DNA from: Deltaproteobacteria bacterium
GTDB taxonomy: Bacteria; Myxococcota; Myxococcia; SLRQ01
Direction: 5' to 3'
DNA: 64,000 nt
Assembly (NCBI GenBank): GCA_029210625.1
Contig: JARGFU010000012.1
Coordinates: forward strand, 124,001-188,000
The notes under the pieces were generated by a model. The model was not told where the DNA came from. It was given only the letters and a program-made list of their open reading frames with translations, and ran no database searches. Positions within the stretch are counted from its first letter, which is position 1. Each line of letters starts with the position of its first letter. Below are positions 20,115 to 27,871 of this stretch, piece by piece. The translations under genes and the position numbers were made by a program.

Positions 20115-22802
20115 CTAGAAGCTCGCCCGCAGGAGGAGACCGAGGCGCCGCTGCAGGCGCTGGCCGAAGGGGTGCTCGCGGTGACCCGCGTCGACGAGGT
20201 TGGAGCCGGTGAGGGCCAGCTCGAGGCGGTCGCCGGGGAAGCGGTAGCCCAGCCACGCGTCCAGGACCGTGTAGGCGGGCAGCTCGAAGGCCTCGAAGCG
20301 GACCCCCCGCACCTCGTCGGTGACCTGCTCCACCCAGACCGTGCCGGAGCGGAAGCTCAGATCGACGCCCAGCTCGAGGCCGAAGGGCGAGCGGTACTGC
20401 AGGCCCGCGCCCAGGGCGTGGGCTGGCGTGCGCCGGTCGGCCTCCCGCCCCTCGAGGCCGCTGGCGTCCTCGGGGCGCGTGTCGTGGAAGGCGTAGCTGA
20501 AGTAGGCATCGACGCCCTCGAGGGGGAAGAAGCGGCAGCCCAGCTCGGCGCCGGCTTGCCGGAAGCGGGCGTCGTCGTTCTCGAAGACCAGCTGCCCCAC
20601 CGGGAAGGCCTCGGCGTCCTCGAGGTAGCCGGGCGCGTCGGTGAGGCCGTAGGGCTCGATCCGGGAGAGCAGGATCTGGCGGGAGACCCGGTTGTAGTAG
20701 GCGTTGGCCTCCACCGCGAGGAAGCTCCCCTCGAGCCGGTAGCCCAGCTCGAAGGAGGTGATGACCTCGGGGAGCAGCTCGCGGTTGCCCAGGCCCAGCG
20801 CGGTCACGCCCCGCACCGGCGTCTGGTTGGCGAAGTCGAGGTAGCTCTCGACGAAGGTGGGCGAGCGGAAGGCGGAGCCGGCCGAGAGGCGCAGGGCCTG
20901 GGTGTCGGTGAAGCGCCAGTTCAGCGCCGCGCGCGGCGAGAGCTGCGGCTGCTCGAGGAGCGGGTGGTGATCGAGGCGACCGGAGAGGGTGAGGCGCAGC
21001 CGCGGGTGCAGCACCAGGGCGTCCTCCAGGAAGGCCGAGAGGTGGTGCTCGAGGTGGTCGTCGTCCAGCCAGGACATCACGATGGACTTGAAGCGGTAGC
21101 CCGCGCCCACCACCAGCTCGTGAGGCAAGAGGAGGTGGAAGCTGCGGGCGAGGACGACCTCGGCGTCGACCGCGTGGGAGGCCAGATCGTCGATGCGGGT
21201 CTCGACGCTCCCGAGGGGCGAGGCGAAGTCGCCCACGTCGGCCCGGTAGAGGTTCCAGTAGGCGCGGGCCTCGACGCCCCAGGGCGTGGAGAGGGAGAGG
21301 TGGGTCTGGCCGAAGACCGAGTCGCGGGCGTGGAGCTCGCGCAGGCGCCCGATCCCCAGGAAGGTCTGGGAGCCCCCGGTCAGGCCCGCGCCGCCTCGCA
21401 GGGTGAAGCCCCGCGCCGGCCGCAGCGTCAGGTCGAGGCGGGCCCCGAGGTTGCGCAGGCCGATCTGGGGCTGCTCGGGGAAGACGAGGAGGTCCGCCCG
21501 CTCGGGATCCACCGGCAGGGAGTGCTGCTGGGCCTGCTGCCCGTGGGCGCTCGCCCGCCAGGCCAGGCCCTTCTCGGTGCGGCCGGAGAGCACGGTCTGG
21601 AGGCCGAGGGTGCCGCCCTCACCGGCCCGCAGCGAGAGGTGCACCCGCTCCTCGCCGGGATCGCGCAGGACGATGTTGATGATCCCGCTGAAGGCGTCGG
21701 CGCCGTAGAGCGCCGAGGCCGGGCCGCGGATCACCTCGATGCGCTCGATCTCGTCGCGGGCCACCGGGAGCGCGGGCCAGAGGGTCGTCCCGAGGAAGTC
21801 GAGGTAGACCGAGCGGCCGTCGATGAGCACCAGCACTTTGTTCGAGAGGCGCTGGTTCAGGCCGCGGATCGAGACCTGGGAGTCGCCCGGGGTCAGGGTC
21901 ATCACCTCGACCCCGGCGGCGCGGCGCAGGATGGCGGCCAGATCGCTCGCCCCGGAGAGCCGCAGATCCTGCTCGCTCACCGCCGCGGTGGCCCCCGGCG
22001 CGTCGAGGGGAGAGGCCGCCAGGCGCGAGGCCGCGACCACCTGCTCGGCGTAGACCTCCTCGTCGGGCAGCTCGTCCGGCACCTCGTTGCGCGGCCGGGC
22101 CGGCGCCTCGGGCTCCCGCGCGGCGGCGCCCTCCCCCGCTCCGGTCTCGTCGGCGACGCCGGCCTCTCCACTCCCGGCCACCGTGACGGCGGCGTCGGGG
22201 GCCGCCCCGGGGTCCTCGCTGGCCGCGGCGGGGGCAGGCGCGAGGCTCGCGCTCCGGGCGATGGCCCCGAGGGCCTCGGCCCGCGCCTCGAGCTCGGGGC
22301 TGTGAGTGAGCCGCGCCAGGTCGAGGAGGAGGGCCGCGGAGCGATCGAGCTCGCCCCGGGCCTCGGCGCCCAGGGTCAGGGTCTCCTCTCCGCGGGAGGC
22401 CCTCTCGCGGGCGGCCTCGGCCTCGGCCTCCGCGGCCCGGGCGGCCTCGAGCTCCTCGCGCTGCATGGCCTCGAGGGTGGTGACGATCGCCTCCACCTTG
22501 CTGCGGTCCGCGGGGTCGCTCTCGAGGTAGCGCCGGTAGTAGTGCAGCGCCCGCTCGGGCTCCCCGGCGTCGGTCCAGGCGCGGGCGATGTTGAAGATCA
22601 CGACCGGGTGCGGCTTGAGCTCGTAGGCCCGCTCGAGCGCGGCGACGCCCTCCTCGTACTCGCCGGTCCGGATCAGCTCCATCCCCCGGGCGAAGTGCTT
22701 CTTGGCCTCGCGCCGGAGGTCCGCGCGCGCGGGGAGCACCGGCAGGAGGAGCGCGGCGAGGAGGAGGCCGAGGACGAGACGGGGGGAGCGGACGGCGAGC
22801 AT
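20115..22802 (-). CDS. TonB-dependent receptor with N-terminal TPR domain
   Basis: This 895-residue outer-membrane receptor has a signal peptide (1-~27, PARA), two or three TPR-like repeats (30-105, YELKPHPVVIFNIARA), an Ala/Glu coiled segment (110-150), a variable linker, a plug domain (about 250-375, with SIRGLN, VLVLIDGRSVY and IERIEVIRGPASALYGADAFSG) and a C-terminal beta-barrel ending in Phe. TPR fused before the plug is unusual outside Myxococcota. ATG 22802 overlaps the kinase stop by one base (TGATG), so the kinase, receptor and lipoprotein form one operon. The ligand is unknown. Confidence 0.9.
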   Translation of the reverse strand: MLAVRSPRLVLGLLLAALLLPVLPARADLRREAKKHFARGMELIRTGEYEEGVAALERAYELKPHPVVIFNIARAWTDAGEPERALHYYRRYLESDPADRSKVEAIVTTLEAMQREELEAARAAEAEAEAARERASRGEETLTLGAEARGELDRSAALLLDLARLTHSPELEARAEALGAIARSASLAPAPAAASEDPGAAPDAAVTVAGSGEAGVADETGAGEGAAAREPEAPARPRNEVPDELPDEEVYAEQVVAASRLAASPLDAPGATAAVSEQDLRLSGASDLAAILRRAAGVEVMTLTPGDSQVSIRGLNQRLSNKVLVLIDGRSVYLDFLGTTLWPALPVARDEIERIEVIRGPASALYGADAFSGIINIVLRDPGEERVHLSLRAGEGGTLGLQTVLSGRTEKGLAWRASAHGQQAQQHSLPVDPERADLLVFPEQPQIGLRNLGARLDLTLRPARGFTLRGGAGLTGGSQTFLGIGRLRELHARDSVFGQTHLSLSTPWGVEARAYWNLYRADVGDFASPLGSVETRIDDLASHAVDAEVVLARSFHLLLPHELVVGAGYRFKSIVMSWLDDDHLEHHLSAFLEDALVLHPRLRLTLSGRLDHHPLLEQPQLSPRAALNWRFTDTQALRLSAGSAFRSPTFVESYLDFANQTPVRGVTALGLGNRELLPEVITSFELGYRLEGSFLAVEANAYYNRVSRQILLSRIEPYGLTDAPGYLEDAEAFPVGQLVFENDDARFRQAGAELGCRFFPLEGVDAYFSYAFHDTRPEDASGLEGREADRRTPAHALGAGLQYRSPFGLELGVDLSFRSGTVWVEQVTDEVRGVRFEAFELPAYTVLDAWLGYRFPGDRLELALTGSNLVDAGHREHPFGQRLQRRLGLLLRASF

Positions 22803-24334
22803 CAGTAGGGATCGTCCTTGTAGCCCTCCGGCGGGCGCTCCTCGCCGGCGGGCTTCTCGGGCCGCTTCGGCCGGCGGGGCTTCCGGGGCTTCCGGGGCAG
22901 CGCCTCGAGCTCGGCCTCCAGCGACATCGGCCCGGCGAGCACCTCCAGGGGCAGCTCGACGCCGCGCCACCCCTCGAGCTCGAAGCCGAGGCGCAGCTCG
23001 CTCCCGGGCGCGGGGCTGCCCGGCAGGCGCACCTCGGCGCAGGGGGTCGCCTCGCAGAGGACGGCCTCGCCCAGCTTCACCCGGGCGCCCTCAGGCCGGG
23101 AGCCGAGGCTCAAGAGGCCCAGGACGGGGACGCCGGAGGGCTCGTCGGGGGTGGGCGCGGGCGTGGGCGCGACCACGGGGGGCGCCGGGCGGGCGGGCCC
23201 CGGAGGATGCTCCGCCCGCTGCCCCACCACCCAGGCCGCCGCCGCTCCGAGCGCCGCCACGGCGACGAGGACGAGCCCCAGGATCAGCGCGGTCTTGCGC
23301 CGCTCCTTGATCGGGGGACCCGTGTCGATGGCGCTGATCTCGAGGGAGTCGTCCAGCGGCGCCATCGAGGCCATCACCCGCTCGACCGCGGCGGTGGAGA
23401 GCGAGCGCGAGGTGCTCGAGCCCTCGGGGAGGGCGACCTCGGCCGCCGCCGCCGCCGTTCGCAGGGCGGCGATCAGCTCCTCCATCGAGGCGTAGCGGTT
23501 CATCGGCGCCTTCTCGAGGCAGCGCCGCGCGACCTCCTCCAGGAAGGGCACCTCCGGCGCGTCCGGCGCGATCTCGGCCATGGAGGGCAGCGGCTCGTTG
23601 AGGTGCGCCAGGAGCACGTCCATGGGGGCGGGCCGCTCGAAGGGCGGGCGGCCGCAGGCCATCTCGTAGAGGATCGCGCCGAGGGCGTAGATGTCCGAGC
23701 GCGCGTCGACCGGCTGGCCGCGGATCTGCTCGGGCGGCATGTACTTCGGGCTGCCCATGAACTGCCCGGTGAGGGTGAGGTCCTGATCGGGGCCCTTCAC
23801 CACCTTCACCAGCCCGAAGTCGAGGACCTTCACGTAGTCGGGATCCTCGTCGTTCTGCACCAGGAAGATGTTGCCGGGCTTCAGATCCCGGTGGATCACC
23901 CCGAGGCCGTGGGCCTCGCGCAGGCTGCGGGCGATCTGCAGGGCGATGTGCACCGCGCGGCCCGGCTCGAAGGGCGCCTGCTGGTGGATCGCGTGGCGCA
24001 GGGAGAGGCCCTCGAGCAGCTCCATCGCGATGTAGTAGACGTCGTCGTCGGTGCGCCCGTAGTCGAAGATCGTGACGGTGTTCGGGTGCTTGAGCCGGGC
24101 GCAGATCGAGGCCTCGAGGAGGAAGCGCCGGCGGAAGTCGGGATCGTCCGTCGCGTCGTTCACCGCGAGGATCTTCAGGGCGACCTGCCGGCCGAGGGGC
24201 TGCTGCTCGGCCCGGTACACCCTCCCCATGCCCCCCTTGGCGAGGAGCGAGAGGACCTCGTACCGGTCCGAGATGATCCGCCCGAGGAGCGGATCCGGAG
24301 CCCTGCCGGCCCCCTGGTCTGCCGCGTTTCCCAT
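22802..24334 (-). CDS. transmembrane Ser/Thr protein kinase with PEGA-like C-terminus
   Basis: This 510-residue Hanks-type kinase has a complete catalytic domain (about 22-290): glycine loop AKGGMGRVY, ALKI lysine, HRDLKPGN, DFGLVKV, PEQI and DIYALGAILYEM. A transmembrane helix follows at about 365-387, then a Pro-rich linker and a PEGA-like extracytoplasmic beta domain (SLGSRPEGARVKLG), ending in a Lys/Arg/Pro tail. The start at 24334 has GGGGGAC upstream. It is first in an operon with the TonB receptor and lipoprotein, so it may respond to receptor occupancy. A truncated response regulator lies divergently upstream. Confidence 0.93.
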   Translation of the reverse strand: MGNAADQGAGRAPDPLLGRIISDRYEVLSLLAKGGMGRVYRAEQQPLGRQVALKILAVNDATDDPDFRRRFLLEASICARLKHPNTVTIFDYGRTDDDVYYIAMELLEGLSLRHAIHQQAPFEPGRAVHIALQIARSLREAHGLGVIHRDLKPGNIFLVQNDEDPDYVKVLDFGLVKVVKGPDQDLTLTGQFMGSPKYMPPEQIRGQPVDARSDIYALGAILYEMACGRPPFERPAPMDVLLAHLNEPLPSMAEIAPDAPEVPFLEEVARRCLEKAPMNRYASMEELIAALRTAAAAAEVALPEGSSTSRSLSTAAVERVMASMAPLDDSLEISAIDTGPPIKERRKTALILGLVLVAVAALGAAAAWVVGQRAEHPPGPARPAPPVVAPTPAPTPDEPSGVPVLGLLSLGSRPEGARVKLGEAVLCEATPCAEVRLPGSPAPGSELRLGFELEGWRGVELPLEVLAGPMSLEAELEALPRKPRKPRRPKRPEKPAGEERPPEGYKDDPY

Positions 24335-24475
24335 GTCCCCCGGGTTGCTCGTGAACCCGCCTGACCTCCCGGGCGAGGGTAACGCGAAAGCCTCCGGGGG
24401 TGCACCTCCCCTGCGCGGTCGTCTCCGGCCGGGCGACCGGCTGCCCGGACCGTTGTGAAAGGCTGGAAGACGGCT

Positions 24476-24850
24476 ATGGTGCGGCCCGTGGCCTCGATCC
24501 TGATCATCGATGACGACGTCGCGGTGGCCCGGCTGCTGGGGGAGGCCCTCGCCAAGGCCGGCCACGCGGTGAAGATCGCCACGGGCGGGAGCGCCGGGCT
24601 GCAGTACGCCCTGCGGACCCGGCCGGAGGTGATCGTCTGCGACGTCGTGATGCCCGGCCTCGACGGCTGGGGGGTCCTGCGGCCGGACTCCGAGGTCCAG
24701 GACATCGACGCCGTGGCCGCCGCCCTCTCCTGGGCCGACGGCGAGTTCAGCTTCGACAGCGACGAGGTGCTCGTCGAGGATCGCATCGGCATGGGCACGA
24801 CCGGCCTGCTGATGGAGGCGGCCCGCCGCCTCGACGAGGCCGGCCGCTAG
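24476..24850 (+). pseudogene. collapsed response regulator: partial receiver joined to DUF4388 tail
   Basis: This 124-residue ORF begins as a normal CheY-like receiver with IIDDD acidic pair (12-14) and phospho-acceptor Asp56 in VCDVVMPGLDGWG. Right after residue ~69 it jumps to sequence like the end of a DUF4388/PATAN domain (LSWADGEFSFD, LLMEAARRLDE). The second half of the receiver, with its conserved Thr/Ser and Lys, and the first half of DUF4388 are absent while the frame is kept. I infer an internal deletion of roughly 100-130 codons near 24680-24690, or an assembly collapse. GTG 24455 is an alternative start. Confidence 0.7.
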
Positions 24851-24859
24851 GGAGCGTCC

Positions 24860-25453
24860 CTAGTCGAGGTCGAGGACCTCGGCGAGGCTCTCCAGGCGCC
24901 GGTCACCCGGGCGACGGAAACCGGCGAAGCGCATCCCCGCCGCGGCCGCCGCCTCGGCGTCGAAGCGCGAGTCGCCGATCATCCAGGCGCTGGCGGGGTC
25001 GCAGCCCAGCGCCTCGCAGGCCAGCAGCAGGAGATCGGGGGCCGGCTTCGAGCCGACGCCGGGCCGGGCCCCGACGATCCGCTCCGGGCGCAGGCCGCCG
25101 CCGGCCACCACCCCCTCGGCCAGCGCCTGCGGCGTGTTGGTGACCACCGAGGAGCGCTGCCCCCGGGAGGAGAGGGCCTCGAAGAGCTCGACCCCGCCGG
25201 GCTCGTAGCGCATCGCCCCGGTGTGCTCGAGGAAGTGCGCGTCGTAGTAGTCCGAGACCTCCTCGGGCGTCCGGCCGGGGAACCAGCTCAGCACGTCCGC
25301 CTCCAGCCCCTGCCCCCAACCGGCGTCGAAGGACGCGTCGCTGATGGGGGGCGCGCCGAAGTGGCGGGCCGTGGCCCGGCAGAGCGAGCGCCAGACCTCG
25401 TAGGAGTGCACGAGCACTCCGTCCAGATCGAAGAGGAGCGGCGGCGGGGCCAC
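24860..25453 (-). CDS. HAD superfamily phosphatase
   Basis: This 197-residue HAD hydrolase has motif I DLDGVL, Thr/Asn of motif II in VVTNTPQ, the motif III Lys in GSKPAPD and motif IV in MIGDSRFDAEAAAAAGM, the order of phosphoglycolate-phosphatase-like enzymes with a small helical cap (about 20-80). The substrate is not clear. Translation starts at GTG 25453, two bases after the stop of the upstream dinucleotide-binding gene, so the pair is an operon. It converges on the response-regulator remnant with a nine-base gap. Confidence 0.87.
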   Translation of the reverse strand: MAPPPLLFDLDGVLVHSYEVWRSLCRATARHFGAPPISDASFDAGWGQGLEADVLSWFPGRTPEEVSDYYDAHFLEHTGAMRYEPGGVELFEALSSRGQRSSVVTNTPQALAEGVVAGGGLRPERIVGARPGVGSKPAPDLLLLACEALGCDPASAWMIGDSRFDAEAAAAAGMRFAGFRRPGDRRLESLAEVLDLD

Positions 25454-25455
25454 GT

Positions 25456-26085
25456 TCAGTCGAGCTCGAGCGAGGCGCGGATCTGGGCGACCGTGAACTC
25501 CGAGTTCCAGACCTCGCTGCCCGGCTCGAGGAGGACCCCCTGGTCGAGGCCGCCCACCCGGAAGGGCTCGAAGCCCGAGTCGCGAACCAGCTGCTCGGCC
25601 ACCGCGAAGGCCTCCTCGTGGTCCGCGGCCAGCGGCACCCCCACCTGCTCCCCGCTGCGGTGCGCCTCCATCAGGAGGGTCTTCCAGAAGATCGTGTTGT
25701 AGGCCTTCACCACCATCGCCCCCGGGAAGCAGTCGGCGACGAAGCGGCCCGAGCCGCGGCCGTCGTGCTTGATCTTCAGGGCCAGGTCACCATCCCGCTG
25801 CCGGAAGACGTTACCGGCGTCGAGGATCACCTTCCCCTCGATCGCGGCGGCGTGGGCCTCGCCCAGATCCTCGACCGCCGCGAAGGGCACCGCGAGGAAG
25901 ATCACCTCGCCCTGGCGCATGGCCTCCTCGACGGTGACCGCGTGAGCAGAGCCGACCATCTCCCGGACCTTGGACTCCAGGCTCTCCGGGTGCCGAGACG
26001 AGAGCAGGATCTCGTGGCCGGCCCGGGCCCAGAGGGCGCCCAGGTTGGCGCCCATCATTCCACCGCCAATGATGCCGATCTTCAT
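25456..26085 (-). CDS. NAD(P)-binding reductase related to F420-dependent NADP reductase
   Basis: This 209-residue cytosolic protein opens with a Rossmann loop (GIIGGGMMGANLG, residues 4-16) and continues in the fold of NADPH-dependent F420 reductase / DUF4 pyrroline-reductase-like oxidoreductases, with AVPFAAV and KAYNTIFW, the latter matching the conserved KA[FY]N segment of the group. The substrate may be F420 or another carbonyl compound; no F420 synthesis genes are in the window. The start is ATG 26085, because the Rossmann beta-strand begins there although the frame is open to 26157. Confidence 0.8.
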   Translation of the reverse strand: MKIGIIGGGMMGANLGALWARAGHEILLSSRHPESLESKVREMVGSAHAVTVEEAMRQGEVIFLAVPFAAVEDLGEAHAAAIEGKVILDAGNVFRQRDGDLALKIKHDGRGSGRFVADCFPGAMVVKAYNTIFWKTLLMEAHRSGEQVGVPLAADHEEAFAVAEQLVRDSGFEPFRVGGLDQGVLLEPGSEVWNSEFTVAQIRASLELD

Positions 26086-26169
26086 GCAGTTCCGGTCGTG
26101 CTGGTCTCTTCGGCCCCCGGTGTCCGAAAGGATCACCCTTCCAGCCCGATCTCGCAAGTTCCGCCCCCC

Positions 26170-26198
26170 TTGCCCTCGGGCGAGGGATGAAATATGAA
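26170..26198 (+). promoter_or_regulatory. sigma70-type promoter of the CDF-arsR operon
   Basis: TTGCCC (26170-26175) and TATGAA (26193-26198) are separated by 17 bases, upstream of the cation exporter. The -10 lies within the palindrome at 26192-26211, so bound repressor would block polymerase. TATAAA at 26209-26214 is an alternative -10. Confidence 0.5.
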
Positions 26199-26211
26199 GG
26201 ATGCTTCATAT
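26192..26211. promoter_or_regulatory. ArsR/SmtB-type operator palindrome
   Basis: ATATGAAG and CTTCATAT form a perfect 8-4-8 inverted repeat around GATG. It is an AT-rich island in GC-rich DNA and closely resembles known SmtB/CzrA operators, which are built on ATATGAA half-sites. It lies 16 bases upstream of the exporter start and overlaps the promoter. Confidence 0.75.
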
Positions 26212-26227
26212 AAAGAAGTCCCCCCCG

Positions 26228-27163
26228 ATGCACACCCACGCCCATCCCCACGACGACGACGGCTCGGCCCCGATCCGGGCCCTGAAGCTCTCGCTCTGGC
26301 TGAACCTCGGCTTCCTGCTGGTCGAGGCGGGCGTGGGCCTGTGGACCAACTCCCTGGCCCTGCTCTCGGACGCCGCCCACATGCTCGGCGACGTGGCGGC
26401 GCTCGTCATCGCCCTGATCGCCGCCCGCCTGGCCGAGGTGGCGGCGAACCACCAGCGCACCTACGGCCTGCAGCGGGCCGAGGTCCTCGGCGGCTTCTTC
26501 AACGCGGTGACCATGCTGGTCCTCATCGTCTGGATCTGCGTGGAGGCCGTGCGGCGGATCAACGCCGGGGCCCCCGAGCTCGCGGGGATGCCGATCCTGC
26601 TGGTCGGCGCCGCCGGCCTCTTCATCAACCTCGCGAGCGCCTGGGTCCTCTACCGCTCCGGCCGCGACAACCTCAACGTTCGCGGCGCGCTCCTCCACAT
26701 GCTCGCCGACGCCCTGGGCTCGGTGGGCGCCATCGTCGCCGCCCTCCTGGTGATGGCCGGCTACCCCGCCGCCGACGCGGTCGTCAGCTTCCTCATCGCC
26801 GGGCTGATCCTGGCGGGCACCTGGACCCTGCTGCGCGACTCGACCCGGATCCTCCTGGAGCTGCCGCCGAACGGCTTCGACGTCGCGGGCCTGGAGCAGG
26901 CGGTGCTGGAGAGCCCGGAGGTGGTCTCGGTCCACGACCTCCACGTCTGGAGCCTGGCCGGCGCCGAGCCCATCGTCACCGCCCACCTGGTGCTCCCCGA
27001 GAGCGCCGAGCCCGCCCGGGTGCGGCAGGCCATCGAGTGCCGCCTGCGCGACGACTTCGGCATCACCCACCTCACCCTGCAGTTCGAGGACGTGGGGGGC
27101 GAGGTCTGCGGGCTGCACCACTGCGGCGGCTCGGAGAACGGAGGCCACCCTGAGCACCACTGA
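26228..27163 (+). CDS. cation diffusion facilitator, zinc-type (CzcD-like)
   Basis: This 311-residue inner-membrane exporter uses the proton gradient to expel Zn2+ and related ions. It has a His-rich N-terminus (HTHAHPHDDD), six transmembrane helices to about residue 205 with the metal-site motifs in TM2 (LLSDAAHMLGD) and TM5 (LLHMLADALGS), and a cytosolic domain (about 210-290, with VHDLHVWSL) ending in a His/Cys-rich tail. ATG 26228 is preferred because ATG 26201 lies inside the operator. It is followed by an SmtB-like repressor gene overlapping its 3' end, so the operon is most likely induced by zinc. Confidence 0.92.
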   Translation: MHTHAHPHDDDGSAPIRALKLSLWLNLGFLLVEAGVGLWTNSLALLSDAAHMLGDVAALVIALIAARLAEVAANHQRTYGLQRAEVLGGFFNAVTMLVLIVWICVEAVRRINAGAPELAGMPILLVGAAGLFINLASAWVLYRSGRDNLNVRGALLHMLADALGSVGAIVAALLVMAGYPAADAVVSFLIAGLILAGTWTLLRDSTRILLELPPNGFDVAGLEQAVLESPEVVSVHDLHVWSLAGAEPIVTAHLVLPESAEPARVRQAIECRLRDDFGITHLTLQFEDVGGEVCGLHHCGGSENGGHPEHH

Positions 27164-27449
27164 AGACCAGATCGAGGCGACCGCCCGGCTCTTCAAGGCC
27201 CTGGCCCACCCCGGCCGCCTGCAGGTGCTCCTCCTCCTCGCCGAAGAGGAGCCTCGCAGCGCGGGCGACCTGGCCCGCGCGACGGGCCTGGAGCAGACCG
27301 CCCTCTCCCATCAGCTCTCCGAGCTGCGCAAGGCGCGGCTGGTGGAGGCGCAGCGCGAGGGCCGCCAGCGCCTCTACCGCCTCGCCGACCACCACGTGGC
27401 GCACATCGTGAAGGACGCCCTCGCCCACGCGGGCGAGGAGCACGACTAG
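27150..27449 (+). CDS. ArsR/SmtB family zinc-responsive repressor, probable CTG start
   Basis: This 99-residue winged-helix repressor shows the ArsR pattern ALAHPGRLQVLLLLAEEE and the recognition helix QTALSHQLSELRKAGL-like segment. The helix-5 metal site of SmtB is intact: Asp and His in ADHHV, then His and Glu eleven and fourteen residues later (ALAHAGE), matching D-x-H-x10-H-x2-E. No ATG or GTG lies at the proper N-terminus; CTG 27150, five bases after GGAGG, gives a full domain, while GTG 27225 would remove helices 1-2. It overlaps the exporter gene by 14 bases and probably represses the operon from 26192-26211. Confidence 0.85.
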   Translation: MSTTEDQIEATARLFKALAHPGRLQVLLLLAEEEPRSAGDLARATGLEQTALSHQLSELRKARLVEAQREGRQRLYRLADHHVAHIVKDALAHAGEEHD

Positions 27450-27871
27450 AGGGCCTCGATGGCCTCGCGGATCGCCGGCGGCACCGCGACCTTCTCCCCC
27501 GTGGCGTAGTCGAGGAGCACGATCCTGCCGTCGCCGATCGCGGCCAGGCCCTTCGCCTCGGAGAAGATCGCGTACTCCATGGTGAAGCGATCCTCGCCCA
27601 GGTCGACGATCCGGGTCCCCACCGTGATCCGGTCCGGCCAGGTGATGGGCGCCCGGAAGACGCAGGAGGTCTTCGCGAGGATCGGCCCCTCTCCGGTCGC
27701 CTCCATGTGGGCGTTCAGGCCGATGGCCTCGAAGGCCGCCATCCGGGCGTCCTCGAAGAAGCGGAAGTAGACGGTGTTGTTGAGGTGCCCCAGGGCGTCC
27801 ATCTGCCCCCAGGCCACCGGCTGCTCCACCCGGATGGGATAGTCCTCGAGCCTCGGTGTCCCGCCGCTCAT
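27446..27871 (-). CDS. 4HBT acyl-CoA thioesterase (YbgC/FadM-like)
   Basis: This 141-residue hotdog-fold thioesterase hydrolyses acyl-CoA esters in the cytosol. The catalytic-loop signature is visible as AWGQMDALGHLNNTVYFRFFEDAR (Asp plus GHLNN; positions about 20-43). It is the family's usual length. Its start directly abuts the stop of the upstream trypsin-like protease gene. Its stop shares CTAG with the stop of arsR. Substrate chain length cannot be predicted. Confidence 0.88.
   Translation of the reverse strand: MSGGTPRLEDYPIRVEQPVAWGQMDALGHLNNTVYFRFFEDARMAAFEAIGLNAHMEATGEGPILAKTSCVFRAPITWPDRITVGTRIVDLGEDRFTMEYAIFSEAKGLAAIGDGRIVLLDYATGEKVAVPPAIREAIEAL

Noticed and set aside
26201-26227. 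ATG 26201 as start of the cation exporter
   Set aside because: It lies inside the operator and -10 region; ATG 26228 is better placed and starts the His-rich domain.
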